From Procambarus clarkii (taxonomy: Eukaryota; Arthropoda; Malacostraca; Decapoda; Cambaridae): a stretch of 64,000 nucleotides of DNA. The DNA is taken from positions 11,219,269-11,283,268 of the forward strand of contig NC_091228.1 in NCBI RefSeq assembly GCF_040958095.1. Direction: 5' to 3'. The position numbers were made by a program, and so were the translations under genes. The notes under the pieces were generated by a model that worked only from the letters and a program-made list of their open reading frames with translations, did no database searches and had not been told where the DNA came from. This document shows positions 1 to 9,675 of this stretch, one piece after another (position 1 is the stretch's first letter; each line of letters opens with the position of its first letter).

Positions 1-223
1 AGCCTCGGCGGGGATGCGCTAAAAGATATCGTTCACGAACGAGTTCATGATCGACATGGCTTTGAAAGAGATACTGGTGTCAGGGTGGACCTGCTTCAGC
101 ACTTTGTAAATAGATGCTGTAGCTCTCCTTCCTCCTGCGCTTCTTTTTCTTATCGCCCTTGGCATTGGCCTTCTGGGCCTTCCCGGCCTTCTTGGCAGCC
201 TTTCCAGATGCCTTGGGTGGCAT
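1..223 (-). pseudogene. H2B: Histone H2B pseudogene, C-terminus cut off by the window edge
   Basis: Histone H2B packages DNA in the nucleosome core as a dimer with H2A. Reading leftwards from the ATG at 223-221, the product begins [15 protein letters not shown], has the basic [14 protein letters not shown] tail, and continues with [18 protein letters not shown] and [10 protein letters not shown], all diagnostic of animal H2B. Two lesions are visible. About 2 bp are missing near 108-112, where YIYKV is expected, shifting the frame. An in-frame TAG at 19-21 replaces the Glu codon that normally follows DIF; RIPAEA is still readable after it. The rest of the gene lies outside the window. No other histone gene is visible, so cluster membership cannot be judged. 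Two lesions in such a conserved protein make a functional gene very unlikely; a dead copy at the edge of a histone cluster, or a displaced copy, fits best. Confidence 0.93.
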
Positions 224-240
224 GACGATGATGATGCTCG

Positions 241-440
241 TGTCGACGTTGGAATACAATAATAATTTTTACGCAATATACAATACAATAATATACAGGA
301 GAAGATGCCCATAGGGCGAGCCTTCAAGTGGGGACAGCTGAAGAGAAGTCGGTGAGAGGAAACGCTGAAGTTGTAGAGAAAAGTGCCAGGGCTTGACCCA
401 GCTGCGTGTCTTAAGTCGATGCTGAAACAACCCCACAACT
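241..440 (-). repeat. Fragment resembling the 5' UTR of the neighbouring LINE
   Basis: This stretch aligns by eye with 2430-2595. Both contain, on the minus strand, ACACGCAGCTGGG, then CTCTCACC, CTCGCCCT and CGTAAAAAT in the same order. The right-hand copy is the 5' UTR leading into the LINE ORF1 that starts at 2268, so this is probably the same LINE promoter region, cut off on its downstream side. It lies on the same strand as, and directly upstream of, the H2B relic. Confidence 0.6.
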
Positions 441-696
441 GGCTAGTCTTTGACTCGGGACAGGAAGGGCGGCAGTGAGTAGTTCTTCTTCATTCAAGAT
501 GATGACAGTCTGTCTTCTGATGGTGTCTACTTTCTTCTTTCTTCTTTCTTCTTCTTACCTCCAAGTCATGCTTTTATTTTGTCATGCTTCGTGTAGTCAT
601 TTGAAGTTTCACGTACTCAGCGTAGTCATTGGGTAAGAGTTCGGGAGCCAGTGTGGATTCATAGCATCCATTGAAGATTATGACATTATCGACAGT
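441..696. other. No gene; pyrimidine-rich tract and LINE remnant
   Basis: No supportable ORF. There is an imperfect CTT/TTTC microsatellite at about 525-556. The part nearest 696 lies just downstream of the ORF1 stop on the minus strand and is probably inter-ORF sequence of the same LINE. No endonuclease or RT follows, so the LINE is 3' truncated here. Confidence 0.4.
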
Positions 697-2268
697 TCAC
701 TTCACATTAACTCCTGGATGGTTCTGCACGTATTCGTTATACCTCGTGTTATATATACGGCTGGAGAGCTGTCTGAATTCAGAAGACCCAAATGTAGTGT
801 TGTCACGTTGTTGACACAATGCAGCTACTGCTGAAGAATCAATATCCTCCTCCGAGTCCAGGGGTGGTGAGTGAGCTTCAGTGTCAACACAGGCAGTAGA
901 GTCGTCATCAGAAGACAGGTGGAGGTCTGCAGAAGCATTAGGTGTAGGTTCCTGTGAAGCGGGTGTAGTCGCAGGTAGAGCTGGAGTAGTAGATGGTTGG
1001 TCTGGAGTAGCAGTGTGCATGTTGGCATCGCATGTTGCAGGATCTGTAGCAGGAGCTGTAGCAGGAGCTGTAGCAGGTTGCAGAGGGTGGGCGTCAGCAG
1101 ACATGATATCTGCCAGAGCAACTGGAAAGATGGTCATGTCAGGGGCAGAAGTATATGTAGCTGAAGTCGTAGCACTGGCGGATGCTGAGGCTGTAGTTGT
1201 GAAGAGTTCTTCAGGAACATTAAATGTTGGTAGACCATTGGCAGTGTATAGGATGTTTAGAATTTCTGCGAATTCTTTGCAGTTCGTTCCAGCCATCATC
1301 TCAACCAGACGGATGAGTCCGAAGATGGTACTGTGATTCCTGTTGGGGAGCAGCATCTGGTGTGATGAGGGCTGGCATGTTGGTTGCCCAAAGAGAGGTT
1401 GTGGCTGTCGCAGCTGCGTCGATGATTGGCTGGCGGACTGGGAGCCAGGGCCCCAATGGCGTGCAGGCTGTGCAGAAGCTCCGCCCCCACCCTGAAGCTC
1501 AGGGAAGTTGGCGACTTGCACGTTGAACGTTGATGGTTCACGACGAGTGGTGTTGGCTTTCCTGGCGTCGGACATCTGTATTTCCGTATGACTTCGAGGG
1601 CACTCGGCAGAGACGGCAGTATGGTCACCTTGGCAGAGAAGGCATTGGAGGAAGTCGTTGGTGCATCGTTTGAAGTGGTGATTTTCGGCGCACTTGCTGT
1701 ACCGTTGGTCCTGTGATGGACATTGTTTCGTAAAGTGCTCATAGCTATAGCACTTAAAGTATTGTTGAAGCTGGTAGTAGTATTCTTTCCTGATTTGTCG
1801 GGGTGTGCAAGCGATGCCGAAGCACCGGAAGCCATTGGTAGTATCACAGGTAGTTTCCTTAGGCGATGTGAAGGAGACCTTCATGGTGGAGTGGTGGCTG
1901 TCCGGCACAGAAATGAACTTTACAGAGACAGCAGACAAGGAAAGATTCTGTTCGTTTATGCTGGTGACAACGAGGGTGGCAGCTTTTTCAGACAGGAGGG
2001 AGCTCACTCTCCGGACAAACACCGTCCTGGCTGCGAGGTAGTGTCGTGGTGGGGTGAGGATCATGTCCGCCTCCTCGAGAACAGTAAGGTTGGAGGGGTC
2101 AAATACACCCTGTACAGCTGTGGCACTGCTGTACACCAGTTGATGTCCTTCATCGTTGATGAAGACGTCCAGTGGTGCAACATTGGTTTTGTTACTGATC
2201 AAATCCGAGATCTCTGACCGGGTAAGGGTCCGGTCCCCTCTAAATCTTACCTTGATCCGGTAGATCAT
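697..2268 (-). CDS. LINE ORF1 (gag-like, CCHC knuckles), Jockey/I-type, 523 codons open
   Basis: This is the nucleic-acid-binding first protein of a non-LTR retrotransposon. The ATG at 2268 begins MIYRIKVRFRGDRTLTRSEI. The middle (about residues 165-225) holds three knuckle-like motifs: KCYSYEHFTKQC, KCAENHHFKRC and CLLCQGDHTAVSAEC. The first Cys expected in each of the first two is Tyr (QYFKC, RYSKC), whereas the sister copy at 8690-9382 keeps QCFKC, so these knuckles look decayed although the frame is still open. The C-terminal 300 residues are low-complexity Ala/Thr/Pro/Ser, with runs of AlaThr near residue 370. A 5' UTR lies upstream (2269-2700), and no ORF2 follows. Overlapping open frames on the other strand reflect the biased composition. 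This element is a copy or relative of the LINE at 2700-9606. Confidence 0.8.
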   Translation of the reverse strand: MIYRIKVRFRGDRTLTRSEISDLISNKTNVAPLDVFINDEGHQLVYSSATAVQGVFDPSNLTVLEEADMILTPPRHYLAARTVFVRRVSSLLSEKAATLVVTSINEQNLSLSAVSVKFISVPDSHHSTMKVSFTSPKETTCDTTNGFRCFGIACTPRQIRKEYYYQLQQYFKCYSYEHFTKQCPSQDQRYSKCAENHHFKRCTNDFLQCLLCQGDHTAVSAECPRSHTEIQMSDARKANTTRREPSTFNVQVANFPELQGGGGASAQPARHWGPGSQSASQSSTQLRQPQPLFGQPTCQPSSHQMLLPNRNHSTIFGLIRLVEMMAGTNCKEFAEILNILYTANGLPTFNVPEELFTTTASASASATTSATYTSAPDMTIFPVALADIMSADAHPLQPATAPATAPATDPATCDANMHTATPDQPSTTPALPATTPASQEPTPNASADLHLSSDDDSTACVDTEAHSPPLDSEEDIDSSAVAALCQQRDNTTFGSSEFRQLSSRIYNTRYNEYVQNHPGVNVK

Positions 2269-2700
2269 GGTGGCTCTCCTCGTTGCTGCTCAATGTTTAC
2301 CCACCCGGCAGTGCTGGGTGAAATTAAGAGAGCCTTGTCTAGAGGGTTGCACTTTCCTTAAGAAGTCTCCCGTCTCTTACCGGTATAATGCACCGGATCA
2401 GGGTGATCTCTGACCTCCTAAAGCAAAGTTCTCTGAATGATTTTTACGATTCTGAATCCGAATATATACTGGATAAGACACCCCGAAGGGCGAGCTTGGA
2501 AGTGAGGACAGAAGACGATAAGGGGGGTGAGAGGAAGTAGATTTGTAGGAGAAAAAGAGCCATGGCTAAACCCAGCTGCGTGTCGTTTGGTTGCGGCATT
2601 CGAGGCAAGTACTCAGTCGGGGGTCTCAGTGGCAACAACAGGGACATCACAAAACTCACAACATCACAGTGATTGGTTCAAAAGCATCAGGGCTGAACTT
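2269..2700 (-). promoter_or_regulatory. 5' UTR / internal promoter region of the LINE with ORF1 at 697-2268
   Basis: Non-coding leader upstream of ORF1 on the minus strand. Its outer part (2430-2595) is shared with 241-440, which supports a discrete LINE 5' end. Non-LTR elements of this group generally carry an internal promoter here; no specific promoter motif is asserted. It abuts the 3' end of the next LINE near 2700, so the two LINEs lie head to tail on the same strand. Confidence 0.5.
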
Positions 2701-5030
2701 TTACGGATGATTTGTGCTGGGTGTTGAGAGCTGTATATTTATGGATGGTGGATGCTGGGTGTTGAGATCTAAAGTTTATCGAAATACAGAGTTAGGAGGA
2801 GGATCATGGATGGTAGAGAAGAGATCGTGGGTGTTTTGTGGTAGTCTAAAAGTGTGTAAGAGAAAGTCAAGGTGTTATTCGTGATAAGTGAGTAGTCTAT
2901 CAAGTTGTTTATCTAATACAGTTTTCCAGTAGACATTGAGGGCAGGAATGTTGGTACTTTCATGAAGACTCGCTGGTATTGAACTCGTCCCATCGGGTGT
3001 TGAGTACCCATCGAAGTGCTCTGTTCTGTATTCTCTGAAGCTTTAGTTTATTAGTAGGGGCGGATAAAGAAATAACTAGTGGAGTGTATGTTAGGAGAGG
3101 TCTAATAAGTGCTTTATAGAGGTGCATTTTTGTGTTAGGGTCTGCAAATCTAAGTCTGTATGATTTTTTTATGGCTTGGAGAGCTGTTGTATGTTTCTGT
3201 GAAAGAGTACTTATCGATCAAGCTTTTTTTTTTCTACCACGGACGTGGCCACACATTTACAATGCTAACCAGAATATATACATTTTCTTCTGTCCTCCAT
3301 GGACAGGGTTAGAGATGTGTTAAACATATAGTTCAGGTGTCTATAGCTATGGTGGAAGGAAATACAGAGATATTAGTAGGATTAGGAGAGAGTGAATAGA
3401 GTTGAATAGGAATAGGGAGTATAGTTCTTTTTCAGAAAAAGTAGGTGATTTTTTATTTGTTGGAGTTTGTTTTTATGCGCCAGTCATACTCCCATTCTGT
3501 GACAATATCGAGTTCTGTTTGTGCTCTGCGTAATAGTGTATCAATGGTGTTGCTGGTGACAAGGTGAGAGACATCATCAGCGTAGCATATGGTTAAAGAA
3601 GTGTGATGAACAGGGGTCAGAAATGTCGTTGATGATGGAGTGTCGGGGCAAGAACAGAGCCTTGGGGAACACCGGCATGTAAGTTGAAGTAGTCAGTGAT
3701 GTCGGAGGAAGTTAATCCTCATTGTCCTATTGTCTAAGTAGTTAGAAAGAAGTTTGGTGGTGATAGGGGGAAGATTAAAGTTATTGCATAGTTTGAATTT
3801 TAGGCCGTCATGCCAAAGTGTCAAAGTGTCAAAGGCCTTCTCAACGTCCTTAGTGATGAGTGAAGTCTTAAGTCTTTAATGCTGATTGATGGTGAGGTAA
3901 TTGGTCATGATGTTTAAGGCGTCATGTGTGGACCGGTGAGGCCGGAATCCAAACTGTTTGTTAGTCAGTCAGTCATTGTCTTCTAGGTGGGTTCTGAGTC
4001 TCATGTTGACCAGCCGTTCAAAGATTTTGCCAAGTGTCTCTAGAAGGCTGATGGGTCTATAGTTCTTTGGGTCAGTGTGAAGTTTCCCAGGTTTTGGAAT
4101 AAGAACAGCTGTGGCAGATTTGAAGGTGAGAGTGAAATATCCAGAGGCAAGAGAGGCGTTGAATAAGTTAGTGACAGCAGCGATGATAGAAGCAGGGAGT
4201 TGTCTAAGGAGGGTATGTCCAACGCCAGGCGCACCAAGGGCTCTGCGACGAGTGCCCATGAGAGCTGTCTTGACATCAGCTGGAATCAGGGGAGTCTGTA
4301 ATTCAGTGCGTGAGTTGAGGTTGTCAGGGTGGATGAGGTCAGGTGTGGTTTCATGTCTGTTTTGGTGTATCCAGTCTTTAACTACTTTAATGTTGGGAAG
4401 GGCAGTTGGTTCAGGAGGATGTGGCTGAAAAATTTGTTCTCTGTGGTTTTTAAAAATATTGAGTACTTCATCAGGATCAGTGATTTTGTTGTTGTTCTGT
4501 AGAAGGTATTTAAACGGTGTGTGAGTTGATCCTTGTAAGAGTTTGATTTGTTTCCAGAATTCCTGAGGTGTCAGTTTTCCATGTTGTTCTGCTTATTCTA
4601 TGAGGTGTCTCCAGTGTTTTGTATGGTATTCATCTAGTCTGTTAAGAATGTGGGTTTTTTTAATGATGTGAGGTCCCAGAGTACTTGCCCATGACGATGC
4701 ATGTTGTGAAAGAATGTAGTATGATAACAAGCTAAGAGGTGTTTTGTGCGAATGGAAGTGGTGAAAGCGAAATGTTGTTTGTGTGTTGTTTTTGGAATGG
4801 AGATGTTTGCAGCATGAATGATGGTGTCTTGTATGTTGCGTGCTTGTGTGTCAATGTCAGTGTGATGTTTGTCATTGTACTCGTATATGAGATCAGTGTC
4901 ATCAATGTGTTATTTGAACATATCCCAATTTGCCATATGGTATGATAATTGAGGAGTGCCAGGGATGAGAATAGGATTGGTAGAGACTGAGAATTTGGGG
5001 AATATGATCAGAGCCCGTAATGGGTCCTGG
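2700..5030 (-). pseudogene. LINE ORF2 remnant: endonuclease C-terminus, RT and tail (Jockey/I-type)
   Basis: Decayed second ORF of a LINE, read leftwards. About 5030-4945 encodes GPITGSDHIPQILSLY, the SDH motif that closes the APE-type endonuclease. About 4560-4430 encodes TPQEFWKQIKLLQG, the linker before RT. RT follows: SATAVLIPKPGKLHTDPKNY and RPISLLETLGKIFERLV at about 4150-4000, GVPQGSVLAPTL near 3670 and the catalytic YADDVSHLVT near 3570. The post-RT region reads RPLLTYTPLVISLSAPTNKL and ALRWVLNTRW (about 3110-2960). Frame breaks and stops are scattered, so this copy is dead. It continues across the inserted TTAA element (5035-5981) into the endonuclease N-terminus at 5986-6540. A jockey-like origin is inferred from motif spelling. 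Confidence 0.8.
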
Positions 5031-5985
5031 TTAAGGGGGCATATCAATGTAAAATTAAAAGTGGTTCAATTTGCTTATAAATTTTTTTATGAAATGGTTA
5101 TAGAAAGGGCTCCAACTGGTCCAAGTTTCATCATCACACCCTAAACAGAAAAGGAGAAAAAAAATAAACAACGAATTATGCAACGAATTTTCAAATAGTT
5201 TCAGGGAACACATGTGTCAACTAAAATCATTTCTATAACACTCAGATATTAAATTAAGCACATAATAAAGGATTCTAGTGATCAGTTTTATCAAAAAAGT
5301 GTTTAGTGCAATAATATAATTTTTCAAAGTTACCCTTCTAAAAAAATATGCAATATATGATATTTATAAATTTTTATAAAATCAACAAATAGACTTTGGA
5401 CCAAAATGTCTACTAGATTCTGTAGAAGCACAAACGCTACATATAAGGTGTAATTTGCATGTAAATTGATTAATAAATGAAAGCTCTGAAGTAATTTGAA
5501 AGTGTAAATTACTTTCCAGAGTAAAATAAAGATCCAAGTTCGGCCACCTGTAGCTGAGCTTGACTTCGACAGATTTCGTTCATAATTGGCACCCTTGCAG
5601 ATAGGCATCCATTGAACAAGGTGTGCAAGTTTTATGCAAATCCCTTGATAACAAACGAGAAAAAAATATTGGCCAAAAAAAAAAAAGAAAAAAAAAATTA
5701 AATATAAATATATTGCACATACATATTACAATTATTACAAGAGTTTGTGCTTCTACAGCACATAGTAGACATTTTAGTTGACACATGTGTTCCCTGAGAT
5801 TATTTGAGAATGTTGAACATTCGTTGCATAATACGTTGTGTATTTTTTTTCTCCTTTTCTGTTTCGGGAGTGATGGTGAAACTTGGACCAGTTGCAGCCC
5901 TTTCTATAACCATTTCATAAAAAAATTTATAAGCAAATTGAACAACTTTTAATTTATAACGATTTAGAATGATATGCCCCCTTAA
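5031..5985. mobile_element. Palindromic TIR element with TTAA target duplication (piggyBac-like MITE)
   Basis: TTAA at 5031-5034 and at 5982-5985 brackets a 947-bp element whose ends are inverted copies: GGGGGCATATCA at the left and TGATATGCCCCC, allowing mismatch, at the right. The similarity extends inward for a few hundred bases, including GTTCAATTTGCTTATAAA, TTTCTATAACCATTTCAT and ACACATGTGT on opposite strands. The element has no transposase-like ORF, so it is non-autonomous. Exact TTAA duplications are the hallmark of piggyBac-type insertion; the family is inferred from that alone. It sits inside a LINE endonuclease reading frame that resumes on the other side, which proves it arrived after the LINE. 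Confidence 0.8.
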
Positions 5986-6540
5986 ATGTAGTGTTGAAGG
6001 TTTTTGTCAAGTTTGTTGGTGAATATGAAATCAGGTCTACCAGAACCTGTATGACTGAAAAAAAGTGGGGAAGTCAGGGCCAAGGAAGAATAGATGTTTT
6101 TGGGCGTATATTTGGTGAAGCTGTTGACCGTGCCGATTAATGTTACTATAGAGGAATGTAGGATGTTGTGCAATGAGGTCTGCTACAGGAAAACAGGCAA
6201 GTGAGTGTGGCTGAAGAGAGTTGTGATGTCTTGCATGGGGATGCCAGTGTTAGGACGGTTGTAGGTTGTACATATGATGAGTAGACCCATTTGTGTGTGG
6301 AATTTTATGGAAAGAAAGTGTTTGTGATGTCAGGGAGTGTGTATCAGTTCATGTTTATAGGAAGATTTTATGATTATGGTAACGCCTTCATGTGATTCAT
6401 CCGGTGATTGGTAAGATGAGTAACCAAAGTTTTTGATTTTATATGAGTTTGCGATGTTAGTGCTGTTAAGAAGCAGCACATCAGGACGCTCAGTCCCAAT
6501 AAAATCATACACCAGGTGTCTAATTGTAAAGAATGGCCGT
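5986..6540 (-). pseudogene. LINE endonuclease N-terminal part, continuing the ORF2 at 2700-5030
   Basis: The minus strand reads YDFIGTERPDVLLLNST, then NFGYSSYQSPDESHEGVTI, which matches the start of APE-like endonucleases of LINEs (identification of the target site, then the catalytic sheet). A later piece reads SGRPDFIFTNKLDKNLQ. The frame is broken in more than one place. The domain is split from its C-terminal SDH part by the TTAA element at 5035-5981. It starts immediately after the ORF1 remnant at 6541-6850. Confidence 0.7.
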
Positions 6541-6850
6541 ACATTGAACTGTATGATTTAATGAATGTGTAGAGTTAGGTTTTGTGTTGTTTGTAGTGCG
6601 AGCCAGAACAGAAGGAACTGTAGTTCGTTGGCTGGTTTGGTCACCGATATATATGCTACAGTCTGTACAGGAAGGGGTCTTGGTGAGGTTGGTATTAGCA
6701 GAACGATTATTTGGAACACGAAAGGTGTTACTAAGTCCAGAGTTCGAAACTGAGGGTGAAAGAGAAGGGTCTGGAGGATGGGGATTGTCATGTGTCAGAG
6801 GAGTATTGTTTGCAGAATTGTTGGTGGAAATGGAAGTAGAAGGAATAAGG
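6541..6850 (-). pseudogene. LINE ORF1 C-terminal part
   Basis: Ser/Thr/Pro/Asn-rich coding remnant (IPSTSISTNNSANNTPLTHD and onward, ending in QCTAILYN with a stop) lying just before the endonuclease start. Low complexity is typical of LINE ORF1 tails. It continues the ORF1 of 8265-9606 across the CR1-like insertions at 6854-8237. Confidence 0.6.
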
Positions 6851-6853
6851 AAG

Positions 6854-7622
6854 CACTCAGCTCCCTTGTTTAAATCCCTAAACTTGCTAAAAATTAACTC
6901 CCTCCACACATTCTCCTGTGTCAACTACATTTACAAAACCCTGTTCTTTAGTGCAAACCATGCTCTGAAACTCTCCCTGGACAGATGTAATAGGACCCAT
7001 TATCACCACACCAGAAATAAATATCTCTTTGATATTCCCAGGGTCAAATTTAATCTGTGCAAACACTCTATGCAAATTAAGGGGCCTAGTCTATGGAACT
7101 CACTCCCTAGTGAATTGAAAAACTGTAAAACTTTTGCCTTATTTAAAAGCAAAACCAAAAAGTACCTAATTTCATCTTCTTAGTTTCCTACACTGAGCTT
7201 TAAATTTGCTCTGTACCTAGTGTTACCCAATCTCCTAATTTTTATGTATTTAACCCAAACAACCTTATCATTGTGTTCATTGCTGTCTTCTTTTATGTGC
7301 TAGCCATATGCTGTATTGTGCCTACCAATTTTTGTCAACTACCATTCAAGCTGTCATTGCAATCAATCTTAGCTACCTATGTGCTTTAATATACTGTACC
7401 TACAATTTTCTCTCATCTTTTTTTTTTCTTGCCATGTAACTGTTATAATTTTTTGTTATAAATTTTGCAAGTATTTACCTACTTAAAATTTTCTTAGATT
7501 AAGGACCTGCCCGAAACGCTGCGCGTACTAGTGGCTTTACAAGACTGTAATTACCATTTTATGTATCCTCACATTCCCAATGTACCTTCTTGTATATGCA
7601 TAAATAAATAAATAAATAAAAA
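6854..7622 (+). mobile_element. CR1-like LINE, 5'-truncated 3' end (subfamily A)
   Basis: Encodes the end of a CR1/L2-type ORF2: SAPLFKSLNLLKINSLHTFS, NYIYKTLFF, YLFDIPRVKFNLCKHSMQ, GPSLWNSLPSELKNCKTFAL, with the stop near 7183. A 430-bp 3' UTR follows with the subfamily signature CCCGAAACGCTGCGCG and a tail of ATAAATAAATAAATAAA. Matching sequence occurs at 46386-48316 (-), 41499-41688 (+) and 51976-52217 (+). Severe 5' truncation is normal for CR1 insertions. It is inserted in LINE ORF1. Confidence 0.85.
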
Positions 7623-8256
7623 ATGTTTATTTTTTTCAAATTAAATGTTTATTTAGGTAAGGTACATACATACAAGAGATTTTACAAAGAGTGATGGATT
7701 TATAGATAGGACTAGTACAGCAAATGCCTAAAGCCACTATTACGCATAGCGTTTCGGGCATGAAAAACTTCAATGACTAAAGCTTAATATTAAATGAGCA
7801 TAAAGAATAAAATGAGTTGAGAACAAATAAAAAAAAGAGATAAAAAGGGGGGAACATGGCTGAAAAAGCAGAACAAATACAATTCGGTCGACAAACAGCG
7901 TCATTTAAAAAAAACAGACATTGGTTGACAATAGAGGGGTAAGGTAGGTTACAGGGAATTTATTAGGTATAGCTTCGTTTTTATCTTAAACTGGTTGAGA
8001 GAGGTACAATCTTTAACATGGTTGGGAAGGTCATTCCACATTCTGGGTCCCTTGATTTGTAGAGCATTTCTAGTTTGATTAAGTCGTACTCTAGGAATAT
8101 CAAAACTGTATTTATTTCTGGTGTGGTGCTCATGAGTTCTGTTACAACCTTCTATGAAGCTTTTGAGGTCAGGATTGGCATTACAGTTCAGCGGTTTATT
8201 TATGTATAATACACATGAGAGAATGTGCAGTGACTTAAAAAATAAATAAATAAAAG
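7623..8256 (-). mobile_element. CR1-like LINE, 5'-truncated 3' end (subfamily B), tail-to-tail with its neighbour
   Basis: The minus strand matches the 3' end of the LINE at 25440-26270: the block complementary to TATTCCTAGAGTACGACTTA, the UTR signature GCCCGAAACGCTATGCGTAA and CTTACCTAAATAAACAT. It abuts the 3' tail of the plus-strand CR1 fragment, giving a tail-to-tail pair. An AAATAAATAAATAAA tract at 8238-8256 follows its truncated 5' end. Confidence 0.8.
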
Positions 8257-8264
8257 AATATCAG

Positions 8265-9606
8265 TAGTGAGTACAGTGAGGTGAGAGGAAAAGTTAGTGG
8301 GTTGAGAGGAAGAGGCGTTGGGATGAGTAGCATGGTCAGTGGGGGTGAGTGACTGGATCAGAGTGGGGAGAGTCAGGGGTGAGGAAGGGTCTCATCAAGA
8401 AGAGATTGGGGTAGTGTGTGCTGAACAATAGTGGTTGGAGTTTCGTTTTCTGTGTCAGTCATAGAAGCACAGTTGGAGGTGTGGGGGACTGTAGAAAACG
8501 TAGTGAGAAGATGCTATGTCGGAGCGTCACAGTGGGGAAAGAAAGGAAAAAGAGCGGAAGAGGTGTGGAGGAGGTACAGAGACACTAGGAAGGCCATTAT
8601 GAGTGAGGAAGATGGGAAGGTAGTCAGCAAATTCTCGACCATCGTCTTTAGCTTGCAAATATACTGCTTGGACACAGGTTGTGACTCGCTCATATGCCAT
8701 GTTCTGGAGAGGAGAGTAGGGTGGAGGTGGTGGGTGAGGGAAGAGAGGACTGAGTTTCTTGTGCAATAGTAAGGTGGTGATGTTGCTGCTGAGGGGAAGC
8801 ATTAAGGAAACTGGCATAGGACGTGGTGTTGTCTGATGCTGTTTGGTGATGAGATGGGTTATGGGAGGTTGAAGAAGAAGAATGAGGGTGTGCATGAGTG
8901 CGAGGTTGGTTAGTACGAAGAGTTTTCAGGGTATGTTTTCTCAGAGGGCAAGATTTGTCAACAGCAGAATGAGCACCTTGGCAATTAGTGCATTTTAGGC
9001 CTGGGTACGAGCACTGAGTATAAAAATGGCCTTCAGCAGAGCATTTAGAACAAATTTGTGGGCTTTTACATTTACGTGTTTCGTGACTGTATGTGTAACA
9101 TTTAAAACATTGCAGCAAAGGAAGATAGTCAACTGGACTAATGAGGTAGGGAAGAGTGCTGGTGTTGAGGATTTTGATACCTTGTTGTAAGAGTTTTTGC
9201 ACTTCTGCAGGGGAGGAACATTGGATCTTGTGGTGTTTAGTATTAGGTACTGGGCATATTTCCATTACAGTAATAGCATTCCTGTGTGAAAAGTCATAGA
9301 AGAGATTAATAATATTAGGTGTTGAAAGAACAGAGCTGTCGACATTTCTTACTAGGAACAGAGCATTTAGTTTTTTGTTCAATAGTGAGGACAGGAGTCA
9401 GAAAAGCGTGGGGTGAGTTAACTTAAAGCAGGTTCCCCAAAACAGGCAAAAAGGTCGTCTGCTGAGGTAATGAGGAATTTGATGCTGTTGGTGTGTTTGA
9501 TATGATTGGTGGCAGGTGTGCCAGTGGCATTGAAGAAGGTAGTGATGCAGTCAATTGTGTCTATGGGTGTAGTGCTAGTGTAGTTCATCCATAGACAGTG
9601 AGCCAT
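8265..9606 (-). pseudogene. LINE ORF1 N-terminal part with three CCHC knuckles
   Basis: Gag-like first protein of the Jockey/I-type LINE spanning 2700-9606. It begins MAHCLWMNYTSTTPIDTIDC at 9606. After a frame break near 9418, a 230-residue open stretch (9382-8690) follows. It carries CFKCYTYSHETRKC, CSKCSAEGHFYTQC and CTNCQGAHSAVDKSC, a complete set of three zinc knuckles, followed by a His/Ser/Thr-rich segment. The remainder to 8265 is low complexity and broken. The ORF1 tail resumes at 6850 beyond the inserted CR1 fragments. The knuckles match the spacing of the ORF1 at 697-2268. Confidence 0.8.
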
Positions 9607-9675
9607 TGTGACTCACTATCTACTGACAGTCCCGTGTTATGTGCCAATCACTGTGATTCCATAAAGCTCAATGGG
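9607..9675 (-). other. Probable LINE 5' UTR stub
   Basis: Short sequence between the ORF1 start at 9606 and the LTR beginning at 9676. No motif is recognised; by position it is the leader of the LINE. Confidence 0.3.

Noticed and set aside
1-223. Functional histone H2B gene
   Set aside because: Frame loss and an in-frame stop in an otherwise invariant region.
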